A stretch of DNA of 54,354 bases from a virus. Below, piece after piece: positions 13,513-21,265 of this stretch. Location of the stretch: IMG/VR virus record IMGVR_UViG_3300045240_000043, positions 1-54,354 of that record; one strand, 5' to 3'. The notes below the pieces were generated by a model that did no database searches, was not told the origin of the DNA, and worked only from the letters and a program-made list of their open reading frames with translations. Numbering within the stretch: position 1 is the stretch's first letter; every line of letters begins with the position of its first letter. Made by a program: the position numbers and the translations under genes.

Positions 13513-13937
13513 GCGTGTTCCGCCGCGGCCGTCACGCGGAAACCGACGCACCAGAATGGACCTCCGAGTACTACGCGGAACTGTCCGCCGACCAGCCCAC
13601 CATCGCCCGCCGCGACGTCGAAGGCGAGCCGCCGTGGGACCTCCTGCCGCCGCCCGTGGACGTCGCCGCCGGCCACAGCGCCACCTGGAACACCACCGGG
13701 CGCGCCCTAGACGTCCCTGGCCCGGCCGGAACGCCAGCACGCTCCGTGACCCCCCCCACCGGGCCAGGGACCCTCCCCCAGCTCGCCACCCCGTTCACCG
13801 AGACCGTCCAGCCGTCGCCCGTGCTCGACCGGGCGCGCCGCGTGCTCACCACCTCGCCCACGTTCCGGTGGGCGCTCCACCACCTGCCGCACGGCGAGCT
13901 AGCGGACCTGTTCGACGAGGAGGCACCCGGTGAGTAA
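13509..13937 (+). CDS. Unknown Pro-rich early protein
   Basis: 142 residues, ATGA overlap. A basic start, a long Pro/Thr-rich, probably disordered centre, and a helical end (VLDRARRVLTTSPTFRWALHHLPHGELADLFDEEAP). No family recognised. Confidence 0.55.
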   Translation: MSVFRRGRHAETDAPEWTSEYYAELSADQPTIARRDVEGEPPWDLLPPPVDVAAGHSATWNTTGRALDVPGPAGTPARSVTPPTGPGTLPQLATPFTETVQPSPVLDRARRVLTTSPTFRWALHHLPHGELADLFDEEAPGE

Positions 13938-14193
13938 CGGCTACAGGTGGCCAGCGGACCGGCTCGCGCCCTGCGGCACCGCTGCGGCGGCCAGGCGTCA
14001 CCAGCGGCGCGGCGAGCCGCTCGACGCGGCGTGCCTGGCCGCCCGGAGACGCGAAAGCGCCATCGACGCATACGCCGCCGCGACCATGTCCGCCGACCAC
14101 CGCGAGCGGCGTAACGGGCTGCCGTTCCGGCCCTACGTCTACCAGGGCACCGGCGCCGACACGCTCACCCCGTGGATGGACGTGGCGTCATGA
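13930..14193 (+). CDS. Small protein with CGTxAAxxRHxRxGEP motif
   Basis: 87 residues from a GTG. CGTAAAARRHQRRGEPLDAACLAARRR is a compact Cys/His/Arg motif that occurs again in the 69-residue protein at 17545; both are paralogues of a small actinophage family, possibly zinc binding. The C-terminal half is unassigned. Confidence 0.6.
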   Translation: MSNGYRWPADRLAPCGTAAAARRHQRRGEPLDAACLAARRRESAIDAYAAATMSADHRERRNGLPFRPYVYQGTGADTLTPWMDVAS

Positions 14194-14402
14194 CGCGGAC
14201 CCGGCTCAAACGGCTCGCCACCAGGCCATGCGCGCCCGCCACGCCACCGCCCGTCCACCTGCCCGGCCTGGACGCCACCGCCCGCGCGTACGCCGCCGCC
14301 ATCACCGAGGCGCCATGGTGCCCCGGCTGCTGGCTCGTGGCGCTGCCCGGCGGTGACGTCATCGTCCCCTGCGGCGAACACGACTGGCTGGAGGACACGT
14401 GA
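14190..14402 (+). CDS. Small Cys-containing early protein
   Basis: 70 residues; ATG at 14190 in an ATGA overlap. Contains APWCPGCWLVALPGGDVIVPCGEHDW, a likely zinc-binding beta hairpin. Function unknown. Confidence 0.55.
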   Translation: MTRTRLKRLATRPCAPATPPPVHLPGLDATARAYAAAITEAPWCPGCWLVALPGGDVIVPCGEHDWLEDT

Positions 14403-14680
14403 GCCACGACGCGCACGACACGATGCCCGGCTACAACCCGGACCAGATCCTCCACGACGCCTGCACCGAATGCGAAGCCCGCGCCGAGCAACCCGACCAC
14501 GGCCTCAGCCGCCTCGACAGCGGGAACTTCACCCGCGCATGGGAACGCGCCGCAGCATGGCAGAAAAACGGCACCCTCGACATCAGCTACGCGGAGATGG
14601 ACATGCTCCGCACCCTCTGGGCCGTGCAGGTGCAGCTGGAGCAGCGCGGCGTCCCGATCGGCCAGGTGCCCGGATGGTGA
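14399..14680 (+). CDS. Small acidic early protein
   Basis: 93 residues, GTG in a GTGA overlap. A DACTECEARAEQP motif followed by a long helix (YAEMDMLRTLWAVQVQLEQRG). Function unknown. Confidence 0.55.
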   Translation: MSHDAHDTMPGYNPDQILHDACTECEARAEQPDHGLSRLDSGNFTRAWERAAAWQKNGTLDISYAEMDMLRTLWAVQVQLEQRGVPIGQVPGW

Positions 14681-14832
14681 CCTGCGCCCGCTGCGGAGCC
14701 GACTACGACGACGCCGACCAGGACGTGACCTGGAGCCACACCTACAACGAATGGACCTGCACATACGTCACCGACTGCGACGATCGCCTGTTCGAGCAGC
14801 GCCAGGGAGAAGGACACCCTGATGGGTTCTGA
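14674..14832 (+). CDS. 52-residue zinc-ribbon-like protein
   Basis: The ATG at 14674 overlaps the preceding gene, and the stop overlaps the start of the ERF gene. The product opens with VTCARCGADYDDADQD and has WTCTYVTDCDDR, giving two Cys pairs typical of a small zinc ribbon. Function unknown. Confidence 0.5.
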   Translation: MVTCARCGADYDDADQDVTWSHTYNEWTCTYVTDCDDRLFEQRQGEGHPDGF

Positions 14833-15730
14833 GTCGCTCGCCACCGCGCTCGCCGCGTTCCAGGCCGACCTGCCAACCGTGGAAAAGAACCGCACAGGCG
14901 AGGTCAGCGGCACCAGCAAGCAAGGCAAGCCGTACAGCTACACGTACAAGTACGCCGACCTAGCCGACGTGAGCAGCGTCGTTCTCAAGGCCATAGGCAA
15001 GCACGGACTCTCGTTCACGTCCAGGCCGACGACGGTCGACGGGAAGTTCGGGCTGGCGTACTCGCTGCTGCACGTCTCCGGGGACCGCGAGGACGGGTTC
15101 TTCGAACTGCGCGACGACCCTGATATTCAGCGGGTGGGTGGCCGTATCACCTACGCGCGCCGCTACTGCCTGTGCGCCGTGACCGGCGTGGCAGCCGAAG
15201 AGGACACAGACGCGCGGCACGACGCGCAGCAGGCCCCCAAGCCGCGCGCTAGCCGCCGCAAGCCCGAGATGCCTGAGGTGGACAAGCATGGTGCAGCCAC
15301 GCTGGCTGAGCAGACGCGCATGGTGCACGGCGCCGTAGACGGCGTGGAACGGCTCGCCACGACGCCACCAGACGACCCATGGCTGTCCGTGGACGAGAAC
15401 GGCGAACGTCGGGCCGCCGGCCAGTTGCCGCGTCCCATCGGTGACCAGCCACCCAAGCCCGGCCACATGCAGGAACGGCTGCCGCACCTGAACGCCATCT
15501 TCGGTCACTTCAACCGGCTCGGCGTTCAGGACAAGGCATACCGGCTATTCGTCACCGCGCTCCTGGCCGGCCTTGAACCGGGCGGCCTCAAGACCAGTAC
15601 TGATCTCACCGAGGAGCAGGCCAAACGGGTGCTTGAGGAGCTATCGCACCTGAAGGACGGCCCGGCGCTGGCCGCGCGCAAGAAGGCCATCGAGGCCGAG
15701 CTGGAATTGGCGGCAGCCGATGCCGTATGA
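14822..15730 (+). CDS. erf: ERF-family single-strand annealing protein
   Basis: 302 residues. Residues 1-130 match the ERF superfamily: SLATALAAFQADLPTVEKN, YKYADLADVSSVVLKAIGKHGLSF, and the IQRVGGRITYARRYCLCAVTGVAAEEDTD core ending. The linker (about 135-215) is charged and the C-terminal 80 residues form a helical domain. ERF proteins anneal homologous single strands in phage recombination and replication restart. Its neighbour at 15849 is a CoiA-like nuclease-fold protein that could supply processing. Confidence 0.9.
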   Translation: MGSESLATALAAFQADLPTVEKNRTGEVSGTSKQGKPYSYTYKYADLADVSSVVLKAIGKHGLSFTSRPTTVDGKFGLAYSLLHVSGDREDGFFELRDDPDIQRVGGRITYARRYCLCAVTGVAAEEDTDARHDAQQAPKPRASRRKPEMPEVDKHGAATLAEQTRMVHGAVDGVERLATTPPDDPWLSVDENGERRAAGQLPRPIGDQPPKPGHMQERLPHLNAIFGHFNRLGVQDKAYRLFVTALLAGLEPGGLKTSTDLTEEQAKRVLEELSHLKDGPALAARKKAIEAELELAAADAV

Positions 15731-15740
15731 CCCATAGACC

Positions 15741-15777
15741 CCCGGCATCCCTCGGCCCGCACCGCAGGGATGCCGGG
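15741..15777 (+). terminator. Perfect 12-bp terminator hairpin after ERF gene
   Basis: CCCGGCATCCCT (15741-15752) pairs perfectly with AGGGATGCCGGG (15766-15777) across a 13-base loop, ten bases after the ERF stop. No U tract follows, as is common in high-GC phages. Confidence 0.6.
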
Positions 15778-15782
15778 CACCA

Positions 15783-15846
15783 TCCGCTGCAGGGCGTGGG
15801 CGCGACGGACCCTCGACGCGCCGCCGGTTCGACTCCGGCCAGCGGA
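15783..15846 (+). ncRNA. tRNA-like structure upstream of CoiA-like gene
   Basis: TCCGCTG (15783-15789) pairs perfectly with CAGCGGA (15840-15846). Just inside the 3' arm is a T-arm-like hairpin GCCGG-TTCGACT-CCGGC. The rest forms one stem, GGCGCG with CGCGCC, with an internal pair CG/CG. So acceptor and T arms are tRNA-like but there is no room for a D arm; length is 64 nt. The GTG start of the next gene is two bases after it. It could be a degenerate tRNA, an att-site relic or a structured 5' leader. Confidence 0.5.
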
Positions 15847-15848
15847 AC

Positions 15849-16931
15849 GTGAGAGATCTTGTGCTCCATGTTCCTACCGGGATCAGGCTTGACCTGAGTG
15901 ATCCCGGATACGGGCATGAATACGGCCAGCGGATCATCGCCGAAGCACACAGGCATTGCCCGCGAGGCGTCCTGGTGTGCGACAAGCACCAAAGTCCCTT
16001 GTACCTTCAAAACAGGTCTGGGCGGTTCACCGGAACGAGACTGTTCGGCATCCACTTCGAGGGCGGCTTCGCGCATCATGAAGTCGCCCGGATGAGTGAT
16101 GAGCACAAACGGCAGACCGAGTACCTGATACGCGGTGCCACCGATGCTGGCTTTCCCGCTAAGGCCGAGGTCACGCTTCCCAGCGGAACACGGCCCGACG
16201 CAGTAATATACGGTCGCCATACAGTTGCGATCGAAGTCCAGCGCTCACCGCTGACCGCGCAATCGGCCGTGACTCGCGTCAAGAAAGCTATGGCCGGCGG
16301 AATGGCCACATCCGTCTGGTTCAGCGACTGGCAGCACCGCAAGCCTAAGTGGCAATTCCGCGTGCCCTCAATCGGCATGAACTCTCCAACCTGGGACGAC
16401 CTCCCTCCACGTCGCTCGGCCACTGTCACCACCGGGTTGCGCCTCATCACTGCCGTCAAGTGCATCCCAGCCAACCTGCAACGATGCCCGCGCGGCAAGC
16501 GCCACTGCGGCAATTTCCATGAGAAGCACGAGCCGTGGATGGGCATGACCGTCGACGACGTGGCCTCGATGGTTCCTGCAGGCGAGATAGTCCCGATGCG
16601 GTTTCGCGGCCGGGACGTACTGCTCGTGTCACCCGAAAGTTTGCGGCTGTACGAAGAACTGGCAGGGCATCCGGCTGAGCTTGTGTTCATTCCGGCGGCG
16701 GAAAACGGCACCCCGCGCGCTGATCGGGTCGCTGACCGCATCGAATGCTCAGCACCGTTCCCTGTCCTGCGCGGGTCACAGCTTGAACTGATCTTCCCAG
16801 GGATCGCCCTGTGCTCCTACTGCCGGACGCAGCCAGCAGGGCCGGGAGGAATCCTGTGCGCTGCTGATAAGGCGCTGCTAACTAACAGGACGCGGCCAGA
16901 CCTATCCGCCTACTCGGGACGGGAAGCATGA
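15849..16931 (+). CDS. CoiA-like PD-(D/E)XK nuclease-fold protein
   Basis: 360 residues from a GTG. RPDAVIYGRHTVAIEVQRSPL gives D117 and E129-x-Q131, the catalytic signature of CoiA-type PD-(D/E)XK nucleases; the region just before it (DEHKRQTEYLIRGATDAGFPAKAEVTL) also fits. A Cys pair (CSYCRTQPAGPGGILC) near the C-terminus may bind zinc. CoiA-like proteins act on DNA during recombination. Next to ERF, a recombination role is plausible; substrate unknown. Confidence 0.6.
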   Translation: MRDLVLHVPTGIRLDLSDPGYGHEYGQRIIAEAHRHCPRGVLVCDKHQSPLYLQNRSGRFTGTRLFGIHFEGGFAHHEVARMSDEHKRQTEYLIRGATDAGFPAKAEVTLPSGTRPDAVIYGRHTVAIEVQRSPLTAQSAVTRVKKAMAGGMATSVWFSDWQHRKPKWQFRVPSIGMNSPTWDDLPPRRSATVTTGLRLITAVKCIPANLQRCPRGKRHCGNFHEKHEPWMGMTVDDVASMVPAGEIVPMRFRGRDVLLVSPESLRLYEELAGHPAELVFIPAAENGTPRADRVADRIECSAPFPVLRGSQLELIFPGIALCSYCRTQPAGPGGILCAADKALLTNRTRPDLSAYSGREA

Positions 16932-17548
16932 GCGTGGGATTCAAGCTCTACCGCGAGGTCCGCGACTTCGCGCCCGGCGACCTCACCTCTGGTGAGCTTG
17001 TCGTGGCCCTCACCATCGCCGACGACGCCCGCGACGAGACGCGACGGTCGTGGATCAGCCTGCCGCTGCTGTGCGCCCGTACGCGCCTCAAGCCGTCCGG
17101 CGTCCGCTCGGCGCTCGGGAAGCTGGCCGCGCGAGGGCTTGAGTTCCGTGTCGCTCACGGCTACGGCGGCGACGGCCGGCCCATGTTCGCGCTCAAGGGG
17201 CACGCCGTCGATTACGTCGTCCCGGACATGCTCAAAGGTGCTGCCACAGCCCCGCCTAAGGCAGCGCCTAAGCCTGTGGATAACTCAGCCAAAGGTGACA
17301 CCACAGCCGCACCTTTGAACGGTTCCGGGCGACTCAAAGGCGCCACTGTGGCACACAAAGGCGACACCACAGCCGCACCTATAGGCGCTCAAAGGTGGGG
17401 CCACAGTGTCACCCCTCCCCTCAAAGAACCTAAACCCTCAAAACAGATCCCCTCAACTGAAGAAGCGTCTGTAGTCACGGCCCCAGGTGGAAACGGGCGC
17501 CCAACGTCAGATCAAAAGCTGTGGATAACTTCCGGAGGCAAGCCATGA
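16928..17548 (+). CDS. Replication initiation protein containing the origin repeats
   Basis: 206 residues, ATG in an ATGA overlap. Residues 1-100 form a winged-helix DNA-binding domain of the phage replication-initiator type (SGELVVALTIADDARD, SWISLPLLCARTRLKPSGVRSALGKLAARGL). Residues 100-165 are low complexity and repeat KGDTTAAP; that repetition is a by-product of iterons in the DNA. This O-protein-like arrangement, with origin inside the gene, suggests it binds the iterons and loads host replication proteins. Confidence 0.75.
   Translation: MSVGFKLYREVRDFAPGDLTSGELVVALTIADDARDETRRSWISLPLLCARTRLKPSGVRSALGKLAARGLEFRVAHGYGGDGRPMFALKGHAVDYVVPDMLKGAATAPPKAAPKPVDNSAKGDTTAAPLNGSGRLKGATVAHKGDTTAAPIGAQRWGHSVTPPLKEPKPSKQIPSTEEASVVTAPGGNGRPTSDQKLWITSGGKP
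17231..17528 (+). other. Probable replication origin: iterons and DnaA boxes
   Basis: Five copies of a motif CAAAGG(T/C)G-n3-CCACAG(C/T) lie at 17231-17251, 17288-17307, 17333-17352 (divergent), 17354-17374 and 17389-17409. Two copies of TGTGGATAA, the exact complement of the DnaA box TTATCCACA, lie at 17275-17283 and 17520-17528. An A-rich tract follows the last iteron (17419-17465). All of this is inside the initiator gene, as in lambda O. The combination strongly suggests a DnaA-assisted theta origin. Confidence 0.75.
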
Positions 17549-17754
17549 CCCGCGTCCTGCAGCCATGCGGCACCCAGGCCGCCTACCAGCGCCACGTCCG
17601 CCACGGCGAACCCGCCGACGAAGCATGCCTCGCCGCCGAACGCCGCCGCGTCCGCCTCGCCCGCATGCACGCCGCCGACCGCACCAGCGTGCTGTTCCGT
17701 GAGCTGATCGGCCTCCTGGCCGCTGCGTGCCGCGACGCCGGGATGCTGCCATGA
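17545..17754 (+). CDS. Small protein with CGTxAAYxRHxRxGEP motif
   Basis: 69 residues, ATG at 17545 behind GGAGG. CGTQAAYQRHVRHGEPADEACLAAERRR is the same motif as in the protein at 13930, followed by a hydrophobic helix (FRELIGLLAAACRDAGML). A small, possibly zinc-binding actinophage family. Function unknown. Confidence 0.6.
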   Translation: MTRVLQPCGTQAAYQRHVRHGEPADEACLAAERRRVRLARMHAADRTSVLFRELIGLLAAACRDAGMLP

Positions 17755-18014
17755 GCGGCACCTTCGGCACCGACCGGCTGGCCGCGGGCATCGACTCCCT
17801 CGGCGCCCTCCCGCCCCGCAAACCACCACCCGACCCCGGCGACGTCACCACCCGCAAGGAACTCGCCGACGCCATCGGGCACATCATGCGCGGCATGTCG
17901 TCGCCGATCGGCGGCCCGTCACGCAAGGACCGCATCGGCCAGATCCTGGCCGCCTGCGACGCGTACGCCGCCGTGCAGATCGCGGCAGCCATCACCCCGA
18001 GCAAGCGGATGTGA
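17751..18014 (+). CDS. Unknown small early protein
   Basis: 87 residues, ATG at 17751 in an ATGA overlap. A Pro-rich N-terminal third and a helical C-terminal part (TTRKELADAIGHIMRG, IGQILAACDAYAAVQIAAAITP). No family recognised. Confidence 0.55.
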   Translation: MSGTFGTDRLAAGIDSLGALPPRKPPPDPGDVTTRKELADAIGHIMRGMSSPIGGPSRKDRIGQILAACDAYAAVQIAAAITPSKRM

Positions 18015-18029
18015 CCGGCCAAATGACGG

Positions 18030-18103
18030 TAGAATGTTCGAATAGGCCCCGGCGACCAGTTGCATGGCCCCGGGGCGTGGCCACACCTGTTGCGAGGTGC
18101 GAC
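18030..18103 (+). promoter_or_regulatory. Structured leader of NUMOD4-HNH gene (copy A)
   Basis: A TAGAAT -10-like box lies at 18030-18035. Then comes hairpin 1, GCCCCGG (18046-18052) with CCGGGGC (18070-18076), and hairpin 2, CACCT (18084-18088) with AGGTG (18095-18099), which contains the ribosome-binding site just before the ATG at 18104. The same order is found before the HNH genes at 44896 and 50848, with different paired sequences. Confidence 0.6.
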
Positions 18104-18583
18104 ATGCCTGATGCTACCCATGAGACCTGGAAGCCAGTCGTCGGCTACGAGGGCCTCTATGAAGTCAGCGACCGTGGACGGGTCCGCACCGTGCCGCGCA
18201 TACTCAAGCCCGGCACCCTCAACCATGGCCATCTGCACGTAAACCTGTGGATCAACCGCAAGGGAAAAACGCGAACCGTCCACCGCCTTGTCGCCGCCGC
18301 GTTCATTGGCCCTTGCCCTGACGGGCAAGAGGTACGGCACCTGGACGGCAATCCCACAAACAACGCCGTCGAGAACCTGAAGTACGGCACGCGCAGCGAG
18401 AATCTGCTTGATCGAGTCCGGCATGGCACCCACAACAACGCCAGCAAGACGCACTGCAAGAACGGTCACGAGTTCACGCCTGAGAACACCATCGACAACC
18501 ACGGCAACCGTGGCTGCCGGGAATGCCACCGTGTCGCTTCCCTGGCCTGGTGGGACCGCCAAAGGAGCAAGGAGATCAAATGA
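18104..18583 (+). CDS. NUMOD4-HNH homing endonuclease
   Basis: 159 residues; the ATG at 18104 follows GAGGTG, and the longer upstream frame is the leader. WKPVVGYEGLYEVSDRGRVRTV is NUMOD4. The HNH core reads RTVHRLVAAAFIGPCPDGQEVRHLDGNPTNNAVENLKYGTRSENLLDRVRHGT over residues 65-110, with the H-x-D...NN...NL pattern. A C-terminal zinc-like motif follows (HCKNGHEFTPENT, CRECHR). It sits just upstream of the endolysin gene, its stop overlapping that gene's start (ATGA). A mobile intergenic insertion. Confidence 0.9.
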   Translation: MPDATHETWKPVVGYEGLYEVSDRGRVRTVPRILKPGTLNHGHLHVNLWINRKGKTRTVHRLVAAAFIGPCPDGQEVRHLDGNPTNNAVENLKYGTRSENLLDRVRHGTHNNASKTHCKNGHEFTPENTIDNHGNRGCRECHRVASLAWWDRQRSKEIK

Positions 18584-19458
18584 CTACCTCATGGCTGGAG
18601 GAAGCGGGCCTGCCGGTTCGCTCAGCGCAAGGCTTGGATGTGTCTGATTTCCAAGGTCATTTCGACTGGTCCGCCACGTCCGGGCTGTCGTTCGGGACGT
18701 TCCGGCTCACCCAGGGACTCGGCGGCGCAGGCACCGCCAGCCCTGACCCTGACGCCGCGTGGAACCACCGGGAGATCGCCAAGGCCCAGCTGCACCGCGG
18801 CGCGTACCACTTCCTCGACCCGAGGCTGCCGGGTGCGCAGCAGGCCGCGTACATGGTCGCCGAGCACGCCAAACTCGGCACCACCAGCCATGACTCGTTC
18901 TGGTGCGACAACGAGACCGGCGCCGGCGTGTCAGCGGCCGCGATCGCCACGTGCGCGAAGGCGTTCATGCGCGAGCTCGACAAGCTGGTGCCGCGCAACC
19001 CGCGGGGCGTGTACACGTTCATCGACTTCGCGGCGTCCGGGTGCTGCGCCGGGCTGGGTGAGTACGCGCTGTGGCTGGCGCATCCTGGCGCGCTGGCACC
19101 AACCCCGCCGCCGCCGTGGCACAGGTGGAAGTTCTGGCAGTTCGGGACGCGGAACGGCGTGGACGCAGACGCGTTCAACGGCACCGCGCCGCAGCTCGAC
19201 GAGTGGGTGAAGTCGTTCGCGCCGGCCGTGAAACCGCCCGCGCCGAAGGTGGTGACGCACGTGACCGCCGGTGACCTGTCACTCGCGGGCCTGGCGGTGC
19301 AGCACCACACGAAGGCGATGCACATCCTGCACCTGACGAGCGACCATTTCGGGGGGTTCCCGCCGGAGGTCGCGGCGTGGGGTAACGCGGTGTGGGCGGG
19401 GATCCTGTCGCCGTCGGCGGCGATGCCGGCCGGGATGCACCTGCGGATCCCCGCATGA
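18580..19458 (+). CDS. Endolysin: GH25 lysozyme with LysM-like C-terminal domain
   Basis: 292 residues, ATG at 18580. Residues 18-205 are a GH25 (Acm-type) muramidase: GLDVSDFQG with D20, RGAYHFLDP, and the FWCDNETG strand with D110 and E112. Residues about 225-292 resemble a LysM cell-wall-binding domain (VTAGDLSLAGLAVQHH ... AGMHLRIP). It cleaves peptidoglycan glycan strands at lysis. No signal peptide is seen, so release needs a holin. The gene is unusual in lying in the early region, about 18 kb on the circle from the membrane-protein cluster. Confidence 0.9.
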   Translation: MTTSWLEEAGLPVRSAQGLDVSDFQGHFDWSATSGLSFGTFRLTQGLGGAGTASPDPDAAWNHREIAKAQLHRGAYHFLDPRLPGAQQAAYMVAEHAKLGTTSHDSFWCDNETGAGVSAAAIATCAKAFMRELDKLVPRNPRGVYTFIDFAASGCCAGLGEYALWLAHPGALAPTPPPPWHRWKFWQFGTRNGVDADAFNGTAPQLDEWVKSFAPAVKPPAPKVVTHVTAGDLSLAGLAVQHHTKAMHILHLTSDHFGGFPPEVAAWGNAVWAGILSPSAAMPAGMHLRIPA

Positions 19459-20297
19459 CCGAGGCGTACTGGCGAGATAGCACCTGCACACTGCTGCTCG
19501 GCGATGCGCTTGACGTGCTTCGCGAGATGCCGTCCCTTTCCGTGGACTGCTGCGTCACATCGCCGCCGTACTTCGGCCTGCGGGACTACGGGACGGACGG
19601 CCAGTACGGGCTGGAGGATTCCCCGGCCGAGTACGTCGAGAACCTGCGCAGCGTATTCGCCGAAGTGCTGCGCGTGCTGGCGCCAGACGGGACGCTCTGG
19701 CTGAACCTGGGCGACTCGTACTACAGCGGCCGCGGCAACCCAGGACCCAACGCAGATGACCGGCGCCAGCCAGCCCGCCGCGGCTGGACGCGTCAGCTTG
19801 ACCAGCCCGGCATGGAATGGGGCACCCGCAAGAGCCTCGTGCTGATTCCCGAGCGCATCATCCTCGCGCTGTTCAGCGACGGATGGGTGGTCCGCAACAA
19901 GGGCGTCTGGCACAAGCCGAACGCGATGCCCAGCAATGCGGGCGACCGCCTTGAAGGCAAGTGGGAGCCGTTCTACCTGCTGACAAGGAGCCGCGATTAC
20001 TGGTTCGGCGATGCCCCGGCACAGGGCGATGTGTGGAGGATTCCAGTAGCACCGCACGCGGGCGCTCACTTCGCAACGTTCCCGCTCACTTTCCCCGTCC
20101 GGTGCATCACTGCTGGATGCAAGCCCGGCGGCGTCGTGCTGGATCCGTTCAGCGGATCCGGGACTACTGGTCAAGCGGCACGTATAACCGGGCATCCCTA
20201 CGTCGGCATTGACCTGAGCGCCGCTTACCACGACATGGCCATCAAGAGGTATGCCCAGGGCGTCCTTGACCTGGAAACGTCGGAGGCCGCGTCATGA
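19455..20297 (+). CDS. N4/N6 DNA methyltransferase (beta order)
   Basis: 280 residues, ATG in an ATGA overlap. Motif IV TSPPYFGLRDYG is at 35-46 and motif I DPFSGSGTTG at about 230-239, with a target-recognition region between. It resembles phage and restriction-system site-specific methylases modifying adenine or cytosine exocyclic amines. No restriction enzyme is adjacent, so it is an orphan enzyme, probably for protection against host restriction. Confidence 0.9.
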   Translation: MTEAYWRDSTCTLLLGDALDVLREMPSLSVDCCVTSPPYFGLRDYGTDGQYGLEDSPAEYVENLRSVFAEVLRVLAPDGTLWLNLGDSYYSGRGNPGPNADDRRQPARRGWTRQLDQPGMEWGTRKSLVLIPERIILALFSDGWVVRNKGVWHKPNAMPSNAGDRLEGKWEPFYLLTRSRDYWFGDAPAQGDVWRIPVAPHAGAHFATFPLTFPVRCITAGCKPGGVVLDPFSGSGTTGQAARITGHPYVGIDLSAAYHDMAIKRYAQGVLDLETSEAAS

Positions 20298-20407
20298 CCG
20301 ACCTGGCTGAGGCGTGCGCGGACATCGGACCCGCCATGGAACTCGCCGCCGCGCTCATACCCGAACCCGACACCGACACCAGCAACGGCACCCGCAGGGC
20401 GCCATGA
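20294..20407 (+). CDS. 37-residue acidic protein
   Basis: Sits between two genes with ATGA overlaps at both ends, which is the main support. Sequence MTDLAEACADIGPAMELAA... is helical and acidic, with a polar tail. Function unknown. Confidence 0.45.
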   Translation: MTDLAEACADIGPAMELAAALIPEPDTDTSNGTRRAP

Positions 20408-20997
20408 CCGGAGACGACCCGCGCGACATCGCCGACCGCGCCGACGAGCTCACCGCGCTCATCCCCGCGCTAGCCGCCGCACTATCCCGCGACAACACCC
20501 CGTCAGACGGCCGCAGCGTCCTGTCAGCAGGCGGCGTCGTCAACGCCGACGTCCTCCACGCCATGATCACCCTCCGCGCCGAGATCCCCGCCGCCTGCTC
20601 GCACGCCTGCGACCTGACCGGCGAGCCATGGAACCCGCGGCCGCTCGACGTCTGCCTGCGCGCCCTCCCGCGCCTGCGTGACCGTCTCGCCGTCCTCGGC
20701 CAGCCAGCCGACGCCAGGCGCGTCGAGGCGGCCGTGGAACGCTGGATGCGCGTCGTGAAACTCGCGCTCGGGCTCCGCGTCCCCGACATGTCGATCGGCT
20801 ACGACTGCCCGCTGCACGAGGAACCCTCCGCGCTGGTCATGATCGGCAGCGAGGGATTCCTGCTCGCCGGCAAGACCATCGCCGTCACGTGGCAGCACGA
20901 CGGCCGGATCTGCTGCCGGTTCTGCGGCGAGCAGTGGAACGTGAGCCAGTGGCCGCTGCTCGGAAGGATGCTCGACGGCGTGTTAGCAGGGTTGTGA
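20404..20997 (+). CDS. Unknown early protein with C-terminal zinc motif
   Basis: 197 residues, ATG at 20404. Mainly helical through residue 140, then YDCPLHEEPSALVMI and a final CCRFCGEQWNVSQW, forming a zinc-ribbon-like module. Resembles actinophage proteins found near DNA methylases; function unknown. Confidence 0.6.
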   Translation: MTGDDPRDIADRADELTALIPALAAALSRDNTPSDGRSVLSAGGVVNADVLHAMITLRAEIPAACSHACDLTGEPWNPRPLDVCLRALPRLRDRLAVLGQPADARRVEAAVERWMRVVKLALGLRVPDMSIGYDCPLHEEPSALVMIGSEGFLLAGKTIAVTWQHDGRICCRFCGEQWNVSQWPLLGRMLDGVLAGL

Positions 20998-21024
20998 TCA
21001 CAGCCTTGCGTCACCATGTGAGGC

Positions 21025-21243
21025 GTGATTCTCGCCGACACGCAGGCCATCGCCGTGCTCACCGGCCGCTCGCCGGCCACGATCCGCTCGTGGGCGCACC
21101 GCGGGCTCATCAGCCGCAAGGGCACCGACCGCAAGGGCCGTGCGCTCTACGACGTTGACGCCGCGCAGGCACTCGCGCGTCACCTTGACAACCAGCGGAA
21201 ACGCGTGCAACATCAAGAACGCATGCGTACCACTGCGCCCTGA
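21025..21243 (+). CDS. MerR-like HTH regulator
   Basis: 72 residues, GTG start. DTQAIAVLTGRSPATIRSWAHRGLISRKGTDRKGRALYDVDAAQALARH is a MerR/excisionase-type winged helix, with a basic tail. Position just ahead of the morphogenesis genes suggests late-gene regulation, though the sequence does not prove it. Confidence 0.75.
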   Translation: MILADTQAIAVLTGRSPATIRSWAHRGLISRKGTDRKGRALYDVDAAQALARHLDNQRKRVQHQERMRTTAP

Positions 21244-21265
21244 ACCAGCCCACTAGGATCTGATC

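Noticed and set aside
18657-20231. Leftward 524-codon ORF
   Set aside because: Antisense to the endolysin and DNA methylase genes, which have clear motifs. High GC opens such frames.
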